In this document: piece by piece, positions 1-6,224 of the stretch
How positions within the stretch are numbered: position 1 is the stretch's first letter
Layout: each line of letters starts with the position of its first letter
Origin: JBLIKP01 sp047635375
Lineage (GTDB): Bacteria; Bacteroidota; Bacteroidia; Sphingobacteriales; Sphingobacteriaceae
NCBI GenBank assembly: GCA_047635375.1
Contig: JBLIKP010000112.1
Location: 1 to 6,767 of the forward strand
Direction of reading: 5' to 3'
Length of the DNA: 6,767 bases
Notes under the pieces: generated by a model
Database searches by the model: none
The model's input: the letters and a program-made list of their open reading frames with translations, nothing else
What the model was told of the DNA's origin: nothing
Translations under genes and position numbers: made by a program

Positions 1-1321
1 TTTTATCAGCAATTAATTGTTCTACATAATCAACTACCGCTTCACTTTTAATTTCTGTTACTACATCACTTAAAAATGCATTTAATAGCATCTTTTTGGC
101 GGTAGCCTCACTTAATCCACGAGAACGCAGGAAAAACATGTGCTCATGATCAAGCTGTGCAGAAGTAGCTCCGTGGCTACACTTAACATCATCTGCAAAG
201 ATTTCAAGCTGGGGCTTAGTGTTAATGGTGGCTCCGTCGTTAAGGATTAAGTTGTTATTTGACTGGAACGCATTTGTTTTTTGCGCATCCTTTCTAACCA
301 TAATCCTACCATTGAATACTCCAGTTGAAGTATCATCCATAATCCCTTTGTAAAGCTGGTTACTAAGGCAATTTGGAAGAGCGTGATCAACCAAAAGGAA
401 ATTATCTACGTGTTGCTTACCGTTTAAAAGGTAAAGTCCGAATAAGCTAACTTCACTATGATCTTGGTTTAAAATAACTTGCTTGTTATTTCTAACAATT
501 TTACCACTTAGGGTAATCGTGAAATTATTCACAACAGTTCCTTTGTGGGTCTTAATATGGGTGCTTTGGTGGATATATTGATCCACTTTATCGGCTTGAA
601 GCTGAACACATTCTACATGTGCATCAGCGGCAGCGTGAATTTCAATTAGACCGTTCATAAAAACCTCTCCCTCACCAATGGTGTGGTTAGAAGTCATTAC
701 ATGCACTTCACTATTTTCTTCGGCTACAATTAAGTGGCGTGGGTGATAGCAAACATTCCCATCACGAGTATCGTGAATGTTGATGATATGCACTGGCTTT
801 TCTTCAGATTTACCTTTTGCAGCATGAACAAACACTCCCTGATTACAAAATGCAGTGTTTAATGAATCAAGTGCATCAGTGTGAGTATTAATCACATGAC
901 CGAAATACTTGAAAAACAATTCACTTTTATTGTTTCTAGCTTCGGTAAGGCCTACCACCGAAATTCCATCGGCGAAAGCTTCGTTAGAGCTAAGTTGGGA
1001 TTGAAATGATCCGTTTACAAAAACAAGTTTATGCGCATCTAATCCTGGGATTTGAAATTTTGCTAAATCAGAATCTGTAAGCGTACTTTTTTTAGCCTCA
1101 AAATAGTTTGTAAATGGAGTTTCAACAAGTTTTTTCAAACTTGTATATTTCCACATTTCCATTTTTTTAACAGGAAACCCTTCAGCCTCAAAACGTTCCA
1201 TAGCAACACGACGAATTGTGTTAAACTCGCTGTTACTCTGGCCGTTTAGTTGAGATTCGATCTTAGCGAAATCCTCAACCAGCTGTTGTTTTAAATCGGT
1301 ATTTTTTATTGTATCGTTCAT
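1..1321 (-). CDS. sufD: Fe-S cluster assembly protein SufD, 3' end cut by window edge
   Basis: SufD is the non-catalytic paralogue of SufB. It forms the SufB-SufC2-SufD scaffold in the cytoplasm on which sulfur and iron are assembled into Fe-S clusters, and it is implicated in iron delivery. The frame is open from an ATG at 1319-1321 to the left edge, about 440 codons. I translated it by hand and found no stop. The diagnostic C-terminal motif CSHGATSAQLD begins near residue 381, followed by a HEHMFFLRSRGLS stretch. The histidine of CSHGAT corresponds, as I recall the family, to the E. coli SufD His360 involved in cluster assembly. The middle is the usual beta-helix-rich region. The family is about 420-445 residues long, and the visible sequence ends in YVEQLIADK, typical of the extreme C-terminus, so only a few codons should be missing. 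The start lies 41 nt after the sufC stop, which fits one operon. Confidence is high. Confidence 0.95.
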   Translation of the reverse strand, partial: MNDTIKNTDLKQQLVEDFAKIESQLNGQSNSEFNTIRRVAMERFEAEGFPVKKMEMWKYTSLKKLVETPFTNYFEAKKSTLTDSDLAKFQIPGLDAHKLVFVNGSFQSQLSSNEAFADGISVVGLTEARNNKSELFFKYFGHVINTHTDALDSLNTAFCNQGVFVHAAKGKSEEKPVHIINIHDTRDGNVCYHPRHLIVAEENSEVHVMTSNHTIGEGEVFMNGLIEIHAAADAHVECVQLQADKVDQYIHQSTHIKTHKGTVVNNFTITLSGKIVRNNKQVILNQDHSEVSLFGLYLLNGKQHVDNFLLVDHALPNCLSNQLYKGIMDDTSTGVFNGRIMVRKDAQKTNAFQSNNNLILNDGATINTKPQLEIFADDVKCSHGATSAQLDHEHMFFLRSRGLSEATAKKMLLNAFLSDVVTEIKSEAVVDYVEQLIADK

Positions 1322-1362
1322 GAATGAGTTGGTGTTAAATGTGAAATTTAGATGAGCTTAGC

Positions 1363-2115
1363 TTATGCTACAACATCTTCTTTCAACCAATCATATCCTT
1401 TTTCTTCTAAATCTAATGCCAATGACTTGTCACCACTTTTAACGATTCTTCCCTGGTACAATACGTGTACATAATCAGGAACAATGTGATCCAACAAACG
1501 TTGGTAGTGCGTAATCACAAGGCTGGCATTGTCTTTTGTTCTTAATTTATTTACTCCGTTAGCCACAATTCTAAGAGAATCGATATCCAAACCTGAATCT
1601 GTTTCATCAAGAACAGATAAGTAAGGCTCTAACATTGCCATTTGAAGTATTTCATTTCGTTTTTTCTCACCACCTGAGAATCCTTCATTCAATGAACGTC
1701 GCAAGAATGCTGGGTCAATTTCCAACATTTGCATTTTTTCTTTCATTGCTTTAAGCATGTTTACAGCATCAAGCTCCCCTATCCCACGGTGCTTGCGGAT
1801 AGCGTTAACACTTGCTTTAAGGAAGTTTGAAATAGAAACTCCTGGAATTTCTACTGGGTATTGAAATGCTAAGAAAACACCTTCGCGAGCACGAATTTCA
1901 GGATCCATATCTAAAAGATCTTTTCCCATAAATTCGATAGAACCTCCAGTAACAGTATAATCTTCATTACCAGCAATTACTGCAGCCAACGTGCTTTTTC
2001 CTGAACCGTTTGGGCCCATGATCGCGTGAATTTCTCCTGCTTTTAATTCAAGGTTAATTCCCTTAAGAATCTCTTTACCTTCAATCTCTACTTTTAAATC
2101 TTTAATCTTTAACAT
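1363..2115 (-). CDS. sufC: Fe-S cluster assembly ATPase SufC
   Basis: SufC is the ABC-type ATPase subunit of the SUF complex. It is soluble, binds SufB and SufD, and its ATP-driven dimerisation reshapes the scaffold so a cluster can form. The 250-residue length is normal. All nucleotide-binding elements are intact: Walker A GPNGSGKST at residues 34-42, Q-loop Gln85 in AFQYPVEIPG, the SufC-type signature FSGGEKKRNEILQMAML at about 146-162, Walker B ending LDE at 169-171 followed by the D-loop-like TDSGLDID, and the switch histidine His203 in ITHYQRLL. The FSGGEKKRNE form distinguishes SufC from importer ATPases. The ATG at 2113-2115 is preceded by the A-rich stretch AATAAAAAG and no Shine-Dalgarno sequence, as is common in Bacteroidota. 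The gene lies between sufB (57-nt gap) and sufD (41-nt gap) and is probably cotranscribed with both. Confidence 0.97.
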   Translation of the reverse strand: MLKIKDLKVEIEGKEILKGINLELKAGEIHAIMGPNGSGKSTLAAVIAGNEDYTVTGGSIEFMGKDLLDMDPEIRAREGVFLAFQYPVEIPGVSISNFLKASVNAIRKHRGIGELDAVNMLKAMKEKMQMLEIDPAFLRRSLNEGFSGGEKKRNEILQMAMLEPYLSVLDETDSGLDIDSLRIVANGVNKLRTKDNASLVITHYQRLLDHIVPDYVHVLYQGRIVKSGDKSLALDLEEKGYDWLKEDVVA

Positions 2116-2172
2116 CTTAAACTTTTTATTACGATATTACTTGTAAACTTCTTTATATTAATAATATATCAA

Positions 2173-3618
2173 TTACCCAACCGATCCCTCTAAAGAGATA
2201 GCTAGTAATTTTTGTGCTTCAACAGCAAATTCCATAGGAAGTTCATTTAAAACCTCACGAGCAAATCCATTTACAATTAACGCAACTGCTTCTTCTTCAC
2301 TCATTCCACGTTGTTGACAATAAAACATAATTTCTTCTCCAATTTTTGAAGTAGTAGCTTCATGCTCTATGCTAGCACTTTTATTGCTGTTTTCGATATA
2401 TGGGAAAGTATGTGCTCCACACTTATCACCAAGAAGCAAAGAATCACACTGGCTGAAATTACGAGCATTTTTAGCTCGTTTACTTATTTCAACTAATCCG
2501 CGGTAGCTATTATGGCTAAATCCAGCGGAGATACCTTTACTTACAATTCTACTCTTGGTATTATTTCCAAGGTGGATCATTTTAGTACCGGTATCGGCTT
2601 GTTGGTAGTTCTTAGTAACCGCTACTGAATAGAATTCACCAATACTGTTATTTCCTTTAAGGATAACCGATGGGTATTTCCAAGTAATAGCTGAACCAGT
2701 TTCTACTTGAGTCCAAGAGATTTTTGAGTTATCCCCAGAACATATTCCACGTTTAGTTACGAAGTTATAAACCCCACCTTTTCCGTTTTTATCTCCTGGG
2801 TACCAGTTTTGAACTGTACTGTATTTAATTTCAGCATCGTCCATCGCAATAAGCTCAACGATAGCAGCGTGAAGCTGATTTTCGTCACGCATAGGCGCTG
2901 TACAACCTTCTAAGTAACTTACATAAGATCCTTCCTCAGCGATAATAAGCGTTCTTTCGAACTGACCAGTATTTTCAGCGTTTATACGGAAGTAAGTACT
3001 TAGCTCCATTGGACATCTAACTCCTTTTGGAATGTAACAGAATGAACCGTCACTAAATACTGCAGAGTTTAAAGCTGCAAAGAAGTTGTCTGTTGGAGGG
3101 ACAATACGTCCTAAATATTTTTTCACCAATTCAGGGTGTTCCTGAATTGCCTCGCTTATAGGGCAAAAAATCACGCCCTTTTCAGCTAATTTCTTTTTGA
3201 AAGTGGTAGTTACCGAAACACTATCAACAACAACGTCAACAGCTACCCCAGCTAGAAGCTTTTGCTCATCTACTGGGATGCCTAGTTTTTCGTACATCTC
3301 CAATAATTCCGGATCTGCATCGTCTAAACTATCTAACTTTTTCTTAGGCTTGTTTCCAGCGTAATAGATAATATCTTGGAAATCAATTTCTGGGAAATCT
3401 ACATTTTGCCATTTAGGCATTGTCATAGATTGCCAGATTTTGAAAGCTTCCAAACGATATTTTAACATCCATTCAGGCTCATTTTTCTTAGCTGAGATAA
3501 AGCGGACTGTATCTTCTGATAGGCCTTTAGGAGCGAACTCTTGGTCCAAATTGGTAGTAAAACCATATTTGTAATCGCTTTCAGTTACGTCCTGAATTAA
3601 TTTTTCTTCTGTGCTCAT
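2173..3618 (-). CDS. sufB: Fe-S cluster assembly scaffold SufB
   Basis: SufB is the core scaffold of the SUF system. It accepts sulfur from SufS/SufE and assembles the nascent cluster at the SufB-SufD interface. With the start used here it has 481 residues, normal for the family. Conserved features are SYLEGCTAP (Cys239), QCDSLLLGDKCGAHTFPY (Cys391 and Cys400) and SIEHEATTS (Glu420). By spacing, these match E. coli Cys254, Cys405 and Glu434 as I remember them. I chose the ATG at 3616-3618 (MSTEEKLIQD). A longer frame to 3663 would need a TTG start, would add 15 residues that look non-native, and would place coding sequence over a palindrome. No Shine-Dalgarno is visible; the leader just before the ATG is ACAAAACTTATTTA. 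It is the first gene of the suf unit in this window, so control of the operon probably acts just upstream. Confidence 0.97.
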   Translation of the reverse strand: MSTEEKLIQDVTESDYKYGFTTNLDQEFAPKGLSEDTVRFISAKKNEPEWMLKYRLEAFKIWQSMTMPKWQNVDFPEIDFQDIIYYAGNKPKKKLDSLDDADPELLEMYEKLGIPVDEQKLLAGVAVDVVVDSVSVTTTFKKKLAEKGVIFCPISEAIQEHPELVKKYLGRIVPPTDNFFAALNSAVFSDGSFCYIPKGVRCPMELSTYFRINAENTGQFERTLIIAEEGSYVSYLEGCTAPMRDENQLHAAIVELIAMDDAEIKYSTVQNWYPGDKNGKGGVYNFVTKRGICSGDNSKISWTQVETGSAITWKYPSVILKGNNSIGEFYSVAVTKNYQQADTGTKMIHLGNNTKSRIVSKGISAGFSHNSYRGLVEISKRAKNARNFSQCDSLLLGDKCGAHTFPYIENSNKSASIEHEATTSKIGEEIMFYCQQRGMSEEEAVALIVNGFAREVLNELPMEFAVEAQKLLAISLEGSVG

Positions 3619-3630
3619 TAAATAAGTTTT

Positions 3631-3658
3631 GTATGATAAGCATCCTTGCTTACTATAC
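3631..3658. promoter_or_regulatory. Imperfect 28-bp palindrome before sufB (possible operator or leader hairpin)
   Basis: Two 12-base arms, GTATGATAAGCA and TGCTTACTATAC, flank a 4-base centre TCCT. Ten of the twelve arm positions pair: GTAT with ATAC, then a 2-base mismatch (GA against CT), then six bases TAAGCA with TGCTTA. The element ends 12 nt before the sufB ATG. On the DNA level it looks like a binding site for a dimeric regulator. On the RNA level it would form a short hairpin at the ribosome landing zone of sufB. It does not obviously match the Fur or IscR consensus sites I know. The pairing is seen directly; the regulatory role is inference. Confidence 0.4.
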
Positions 3659-3870
3659 CACAATTATCAATTAAAAAAGTTCTCGGTTATGGCAATTATT
3701 TGAGAATTAAAACAACCCAAATAAACACATCTTACCGGCCAATAATTAGGGACAAAAGTGGGCTTTTTTATTGGATATTACAACTTATTTAGATTAATTC
3801 TACACAAGGGAGTTACAAGCAAATGCAGAAATAGGTCTAAATTTTAAATTCTAATGGTTTTCTGGCAGTC
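3659..3870. other. Intergenic region between the hydrolase gene and the suf operon
   Basis: This non-coding stretch separates the stop of the M14 hydrolase gene from the sufB leader. It is AT-rich, with no convincing open frame on either strand. It must contain the end of the upstream transcript and probably the suf promoter. I found no strong GC-rich hairpin with a U-tract after the hydrolase stop. No good match to the Bacteroidota promoter pattern (TTTG, spacer of about 20, TAnnTTTG) is present. The best weak candidate on the minus strand is a GTTG around 3782 followed 20 nt later by CACTTTTG around 3755. A short direct repeat TAATTGATAATTG on the minus strand (about 3661-3673) lies next to the sufB palindrome. 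Confidence 0.6.
3739..3774. repeat. Compound AT-rich inverted repeat
   Basis: Outer arms CCAATAA (3739-3745) and TTATTGG (3768-3774) pair perfectly over 7 bp. Inside them, AAAAG (3754-3758) and CTTTT (3763-3767) pair over 5 bp around the loop TGGG, leaving an 8-nt bulge on one side. It lies about 100 nt after the hydrolase stop on the transcribed strand. It could be a weak terminator or a regulator site, but the inner stem is AT-rich and no U-tract follows it on the minus strand, so its function is unsupported and it may be chance in AT-rich DNA. Confidence 0.25.
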
Positions 3871-4845
3871 CTATGCATCTTCATTATTTAACAATCCAAT
3901 GTGCATAACAGCATCCCCCATATTTACTACAGGATTATTATTTAAGCCAATTACAAAACCGGCCGATGGTGCCTTTAGCGATAAATCGAAATCTCCGTAA
4001 GGCCCTTTAATGTTCCCGACCCGTTGATTCTTTTTAGCTTCGTCACCAAGGATTAAATTGGTCACAAACAATCCCGAATTTTTGGCCCTTACCCATGATG
4101 AACCTTTTAGAATAACTGTTTTATTTGTTGGCTCAGGGGCGTCACTTCTCATTCCTAAGAAATTAAGTAATCTAAGTGCACAATTTCTTCCCTCTTCAAT
4201 GGCGTGTTCACTAAAGCGTAAGGCTTCTCCCCCTTCAAAAACTAACATCGTTTTTCCTTTGTTATACGAGGCTTTTCGAAGTGATTTATCCCTGTACGGA
4301 GAATTAATTATATAAGGAGGCTGGATAGCTTTTGCCAAGTCTAGACTTTTTTTATCTCTAAATGTACATCTCACTTGGGGATAATTCTCCCGATTTGCCG
4401 CGCCTGTATGGAAATCCAACCCGTAATCAATTAAAGGAATTATTTGCTGCATTAACTGATATGCAACCCTGCTTGCCAATGATCCTGCGGCATTCCCCGG
4501 GAAAGACCTATTAATGTCTTTTCCATCAGGCATGGAACGGGAATAATTAATAAAGCCATAAACATTTAACAGAGGGATTGAAATAATTGTCCCTCGCTCT
4601 GGCACCATTTCATTCGCCTTAATCATCCTTCTTATGGTCTCTACGCCATTGATTTCGTCGCCATGCACACCCGCCAGGAAAAGCACCACTGGACCGGGCT
4701 TTTCGGCCCTATTAACCTGAACGGTTATTTTAATGGGGGTTCGAGAGGGTAATCGAGCCACCTCAATATGAACTTGTTCAGCCTTGCCCCTTGGGATGCT
4801 ATGTGTTCCTAATAAAAGGAAGTCCGGATCTAACGAATTAGGCAT
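3871..4845 (-). CDS. Succinylglutamate desuccinylase/aspartoacylase (AstE/AspA) family zinc hydrolase, M14-like
   Basis: This predicted cytoplasmic zinc hydrolase has the carboxypeptidase (M14) fold used by AstE and aspartoacylase to cleave N-acyl amino acid amide bonds. The 324-residue protein keeps the whole active site. Zinc ligands are His61 and Glu64 in GVHGDEINGVE and His146 in DFHTG. Substrate-binding residues are Asp110, Asn112 and Arg113 in DINRSFPG, and the probable catalytic Glu204 is in FEGGEALR. Residues from about 270 to the end (APSAGFVIG, PVVNMGDAVMHIG) form the beta-rich C-terminal domain usual in this family. There is no signal peptide. The ATG overlaps the last 8 nt of rimK, so translation is probably coupled. 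There are no arginine-catabolism genes nearby, which argues against true AstE; the rimK context suggests it removes or trims acyl or glutamyl groups, but the substrate is unknown. The family assignment is firm; the specific reaction is not. Confidence 0.9.
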   Translation of the reverse strand: MPNSLDPDFLLLGTHSIPRGKAEQVHIEVARLPSRTPIKITVQVNRAEKPGPVVLFLAGVHGDEINGVETIRRMIKANEMVPERGTIISIPLLNVYGFINYSRSMPDGKDINRSFPGNAAGSLASRVAYQLMQQIIPLIDYGLDFHTGAANRENYPQVRCTFRDKKSLDLAKAIQPPYIINSPYRDKSLRKASYNKGKTMLVFEGGEALRFSEHAIEEGRNCALRLLNFLGMRSDAPEPTNKTVILKGSSWVRAKNSGLFVTNLILGDEAKKNQRVGNIKGPYGDFDLSLKAPSAGFVIGLNNNPVVNMGDAVMHIGLLNNEDA

Positions 4846-5746
4846 TTATTTTGTCTTTCTGTATTTTCTTTTTGCCAGAATGGCGTTCCAAAAATTCAAT
4901 GATTTTTCCACCGATATCAACTCCCGTAGCCCTTTCAATTCCTTCTAATCCAGGAGAGGAATTAACCTCGAGGATTAATGGGCCGCGGTTACTTTGAAGT
5001 AAATCAACTCCTGCAATAGACAATCCCATTGATTTTGCGGCTTTAAGGGCAGCAGATTTTTCGGTACGACTAAGCTTTATAAGCTCTGCGCTTCCACCAC
5101 GATGAAGGTTTGATCGGAATTCCCCTTCTTTTCCCTGCCGTTTCATTGCACCTACCACTTCTCCTTCTACGATAAACACGCGAATATCGGCAGCTTTAGA
5201 TTCCTTTATGAACTCCTGAATTATTATCCTTGCTTGAAGCCCTTCAAAGGCTTCTACAACACTCTTAGCAGCTTTATCCGTTTCAGCCAAAACTACTCCT
5301 AATCCTTGAGTTCCTTCCAAAAGCTTAATCACCACCGGAGCTGAACCAATATGCTCCAACGCTTTTCCTTTACTTTTCGATGAATCTGTAAATGCGGTCC
5401 GAGGAATTGCAATTCCTGCACGAGAAAGTATTTGCAAACTTCTTAGCTTATCTCTTGATCGTACAATTGCTTGTGATTCAACTGCCGAAAACACTTTCAT
5501 CATTTCAAACTGGCGAACCACGGCTGTTCCGTAAAATGTAACCGACGCCCCTATCCTAGGAATCACGGCGTCAAAATAATCTAGCTTGCGTCCGTTATAA
5601 TAAATAGTTGGCCCAACTTCCTCAATTACAATATCACATTTTAGGTGATCGATAACTTCCATTTGATGACCACGCTGTATACCAGCTTCTACTAATCGAT
5701 TGGTTGAGTAAAGGTTTGGATTCCTGGATAATATGGCAATATTCAT
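4838..5746 (-). CDS. rimK: RimK, ribosomal protein S6 glutamate ligase (ATP-grasp)
   Basis: RimK uses ATP to add glutamate residues to the C-terminus of ribosomal protein S6, and in vitro can make poly-alpha-glutamate. The protein has 302 residues against 300 in E. coli and aligns almost end to end from memory: N-terminal IAILSR, then AVIPRIG (60-66), TFYGTA (70-75) and the RDKLRS hinge (98-103). ATP-grasp elements follow: Lys141, the glycine-rich EGTQGLGVVLAET (144-156), the QEFIKE hinge (177-182), FRSNLHRGG (210-218), and metal ligands Asp248, Glu260 and Asn262, then SSPGLEGIE. The C-terminus is a lysine-rich tail. I used the ATG at 5744-5746; a longer frame to 5785 adds a basic stretch inside the upstream gene and is not native. 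It begins 2 nt after the rimB stop and overlaps the next gene by 8 nt. Whether it acts on S6 here or on another acceptor cannot be told from the sequence. Confidence 0.94.
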   Translation of the reverse strand: MNIAILSRNPNLYSTNRLVEAGIQRGHQMEVIDHLKCDIVIEEVGPTIYYNGRKLDYFDAVIPRIGASVTFYGTAVVRQFEMMKVFSAVESQAIVRSRDKLRSLQILSRAGIAIPRTAFTDSSKSKGKALEHIGSAPVVIKLLEGTQGLGVVLAETDKAAKSVVEAFEGLQARIIIQEFIKESKAADIRVFIVEGEVVGAMKRQGKEGEFRSNLHRGGSAELIKLSRTEKSAALKAAKSMGLSIAGVDLLQSNRGPLILEVNSSPGLEGIERATGVDIGGKIIEFLERHSGKKKIQKDKINA

Positions 5747-5748
5747 TC

Positions 5749-6207
5749 TTATTTCTTTTGTTCTAGTTCTTGTTGTTTTAACCACACATTCTTCTTTGCC
5801 ACGTCAACAACAAAGCGCTTTGCAAGCAACCGACGGCCTAATAAAATGGGGAACTTTAAGTTATTCCTATTACTCAAAGTAAATTCTGTTTCAAATTGAG
5901 AGCCGAAAAACTCCACAATTGTCTTTATTACATACCTCTCCTCAGAATCTCCAAATGAATTTTTGACAATCCGCTTTGAATAGTTCTTGGTCGATAATCT
6001 TTTCTCGTTGAATTGAGGATGTTCAGGATCCAGGATATTAAAAAATATCTTTTTCACTCCATCTATTTCAACTTCCTCCACATCATGGCAATTTATTGCT
6101 GATGTCCTGGCACCAGTATCAACCTTTGCTTCTATCCCTTGAAGGTCTAGTTCAGGCAAATCTAACACGTCACTTCTTCCAATAAGTATTCTATCTTGTT
6201 TATCCAT
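5749..6207 (-). CDS. RimB-like retropepsin-fold putative protease (DUF785, 'ATP-dependent zinc protease')
   Basis: This small cytoplasmic protein of 152 residues belongs to the family often labelled 'ATP-dependent zinc protease', which is actually retropepsin-like. The catalytic-type motif KVDTGARTSAI is at residues 28-38 (Asp30-Thr31-Gly32). The family's second hallmark, a hydrophobic pair before glycine, appears in PILLGRRLL near residue 123. Only one DTG is present, so an active enzyme would have to be a homodimer, as in retroviral proteases. No ATPase or zinc motif is visible, so the database name is misleading. In Pseudomonas, a homologue (RimB) is encoded with rimK and affects RimK-dependent S6 modification. 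Here it also directly precedes rimK, with only 2 nt between stop and start. It begins 17 nt after the stop of the broken M48 gene. Its activity is unproven from sequence; the family call is strong. Confidence 0.88.
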   Translation of the reverse strand: MDKQDRILIGRSDVLDLPELDLQGIEAKVDTGARTSAINCHDVEEVEIDGVKKIFFNILDPEHPQFNEKRLSTKNYSKRIVKNSFGDSEERYVIKTIVEFFGSQFETEFTLSNRNNLKFPILLGRRLLAKRFVVDVAKKNVWLKQQELEQKK

Positions 6208-6224
6208 TAAGGAGTTGGTTTATA

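Noticed and set aside
2116..2172. AT-rich near-palindrome between sufB and sufC (around TATATTAATAATATA)
   Set aside because: The match is imperfect and made only of A and T in a very AT-rich gap; chance is the better explanation.
3619..3663. N-terminal extension of SufB by 15 residues
   Set aside because: It needs a TTG start, adds residues unlike SufB N-termini and covers the palindrome; the ATG at 3618 gives a normal-length SufB.
4058..4315. 85-codon open frame on the plus strand
   Set aside because: It lies wholly inside the well-supported M14 hydrolase gene on the other strand and shows no recognisable motif; it is a shadow frame.
5747..5785. N-terminal extension of RimK by 13 basic residues
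   Set aside because: The extension lies in the 3' end of the rimB-like gene. The ATG at 5746 gives the standard MxIAILSR start and a length matching E. coli RimK.
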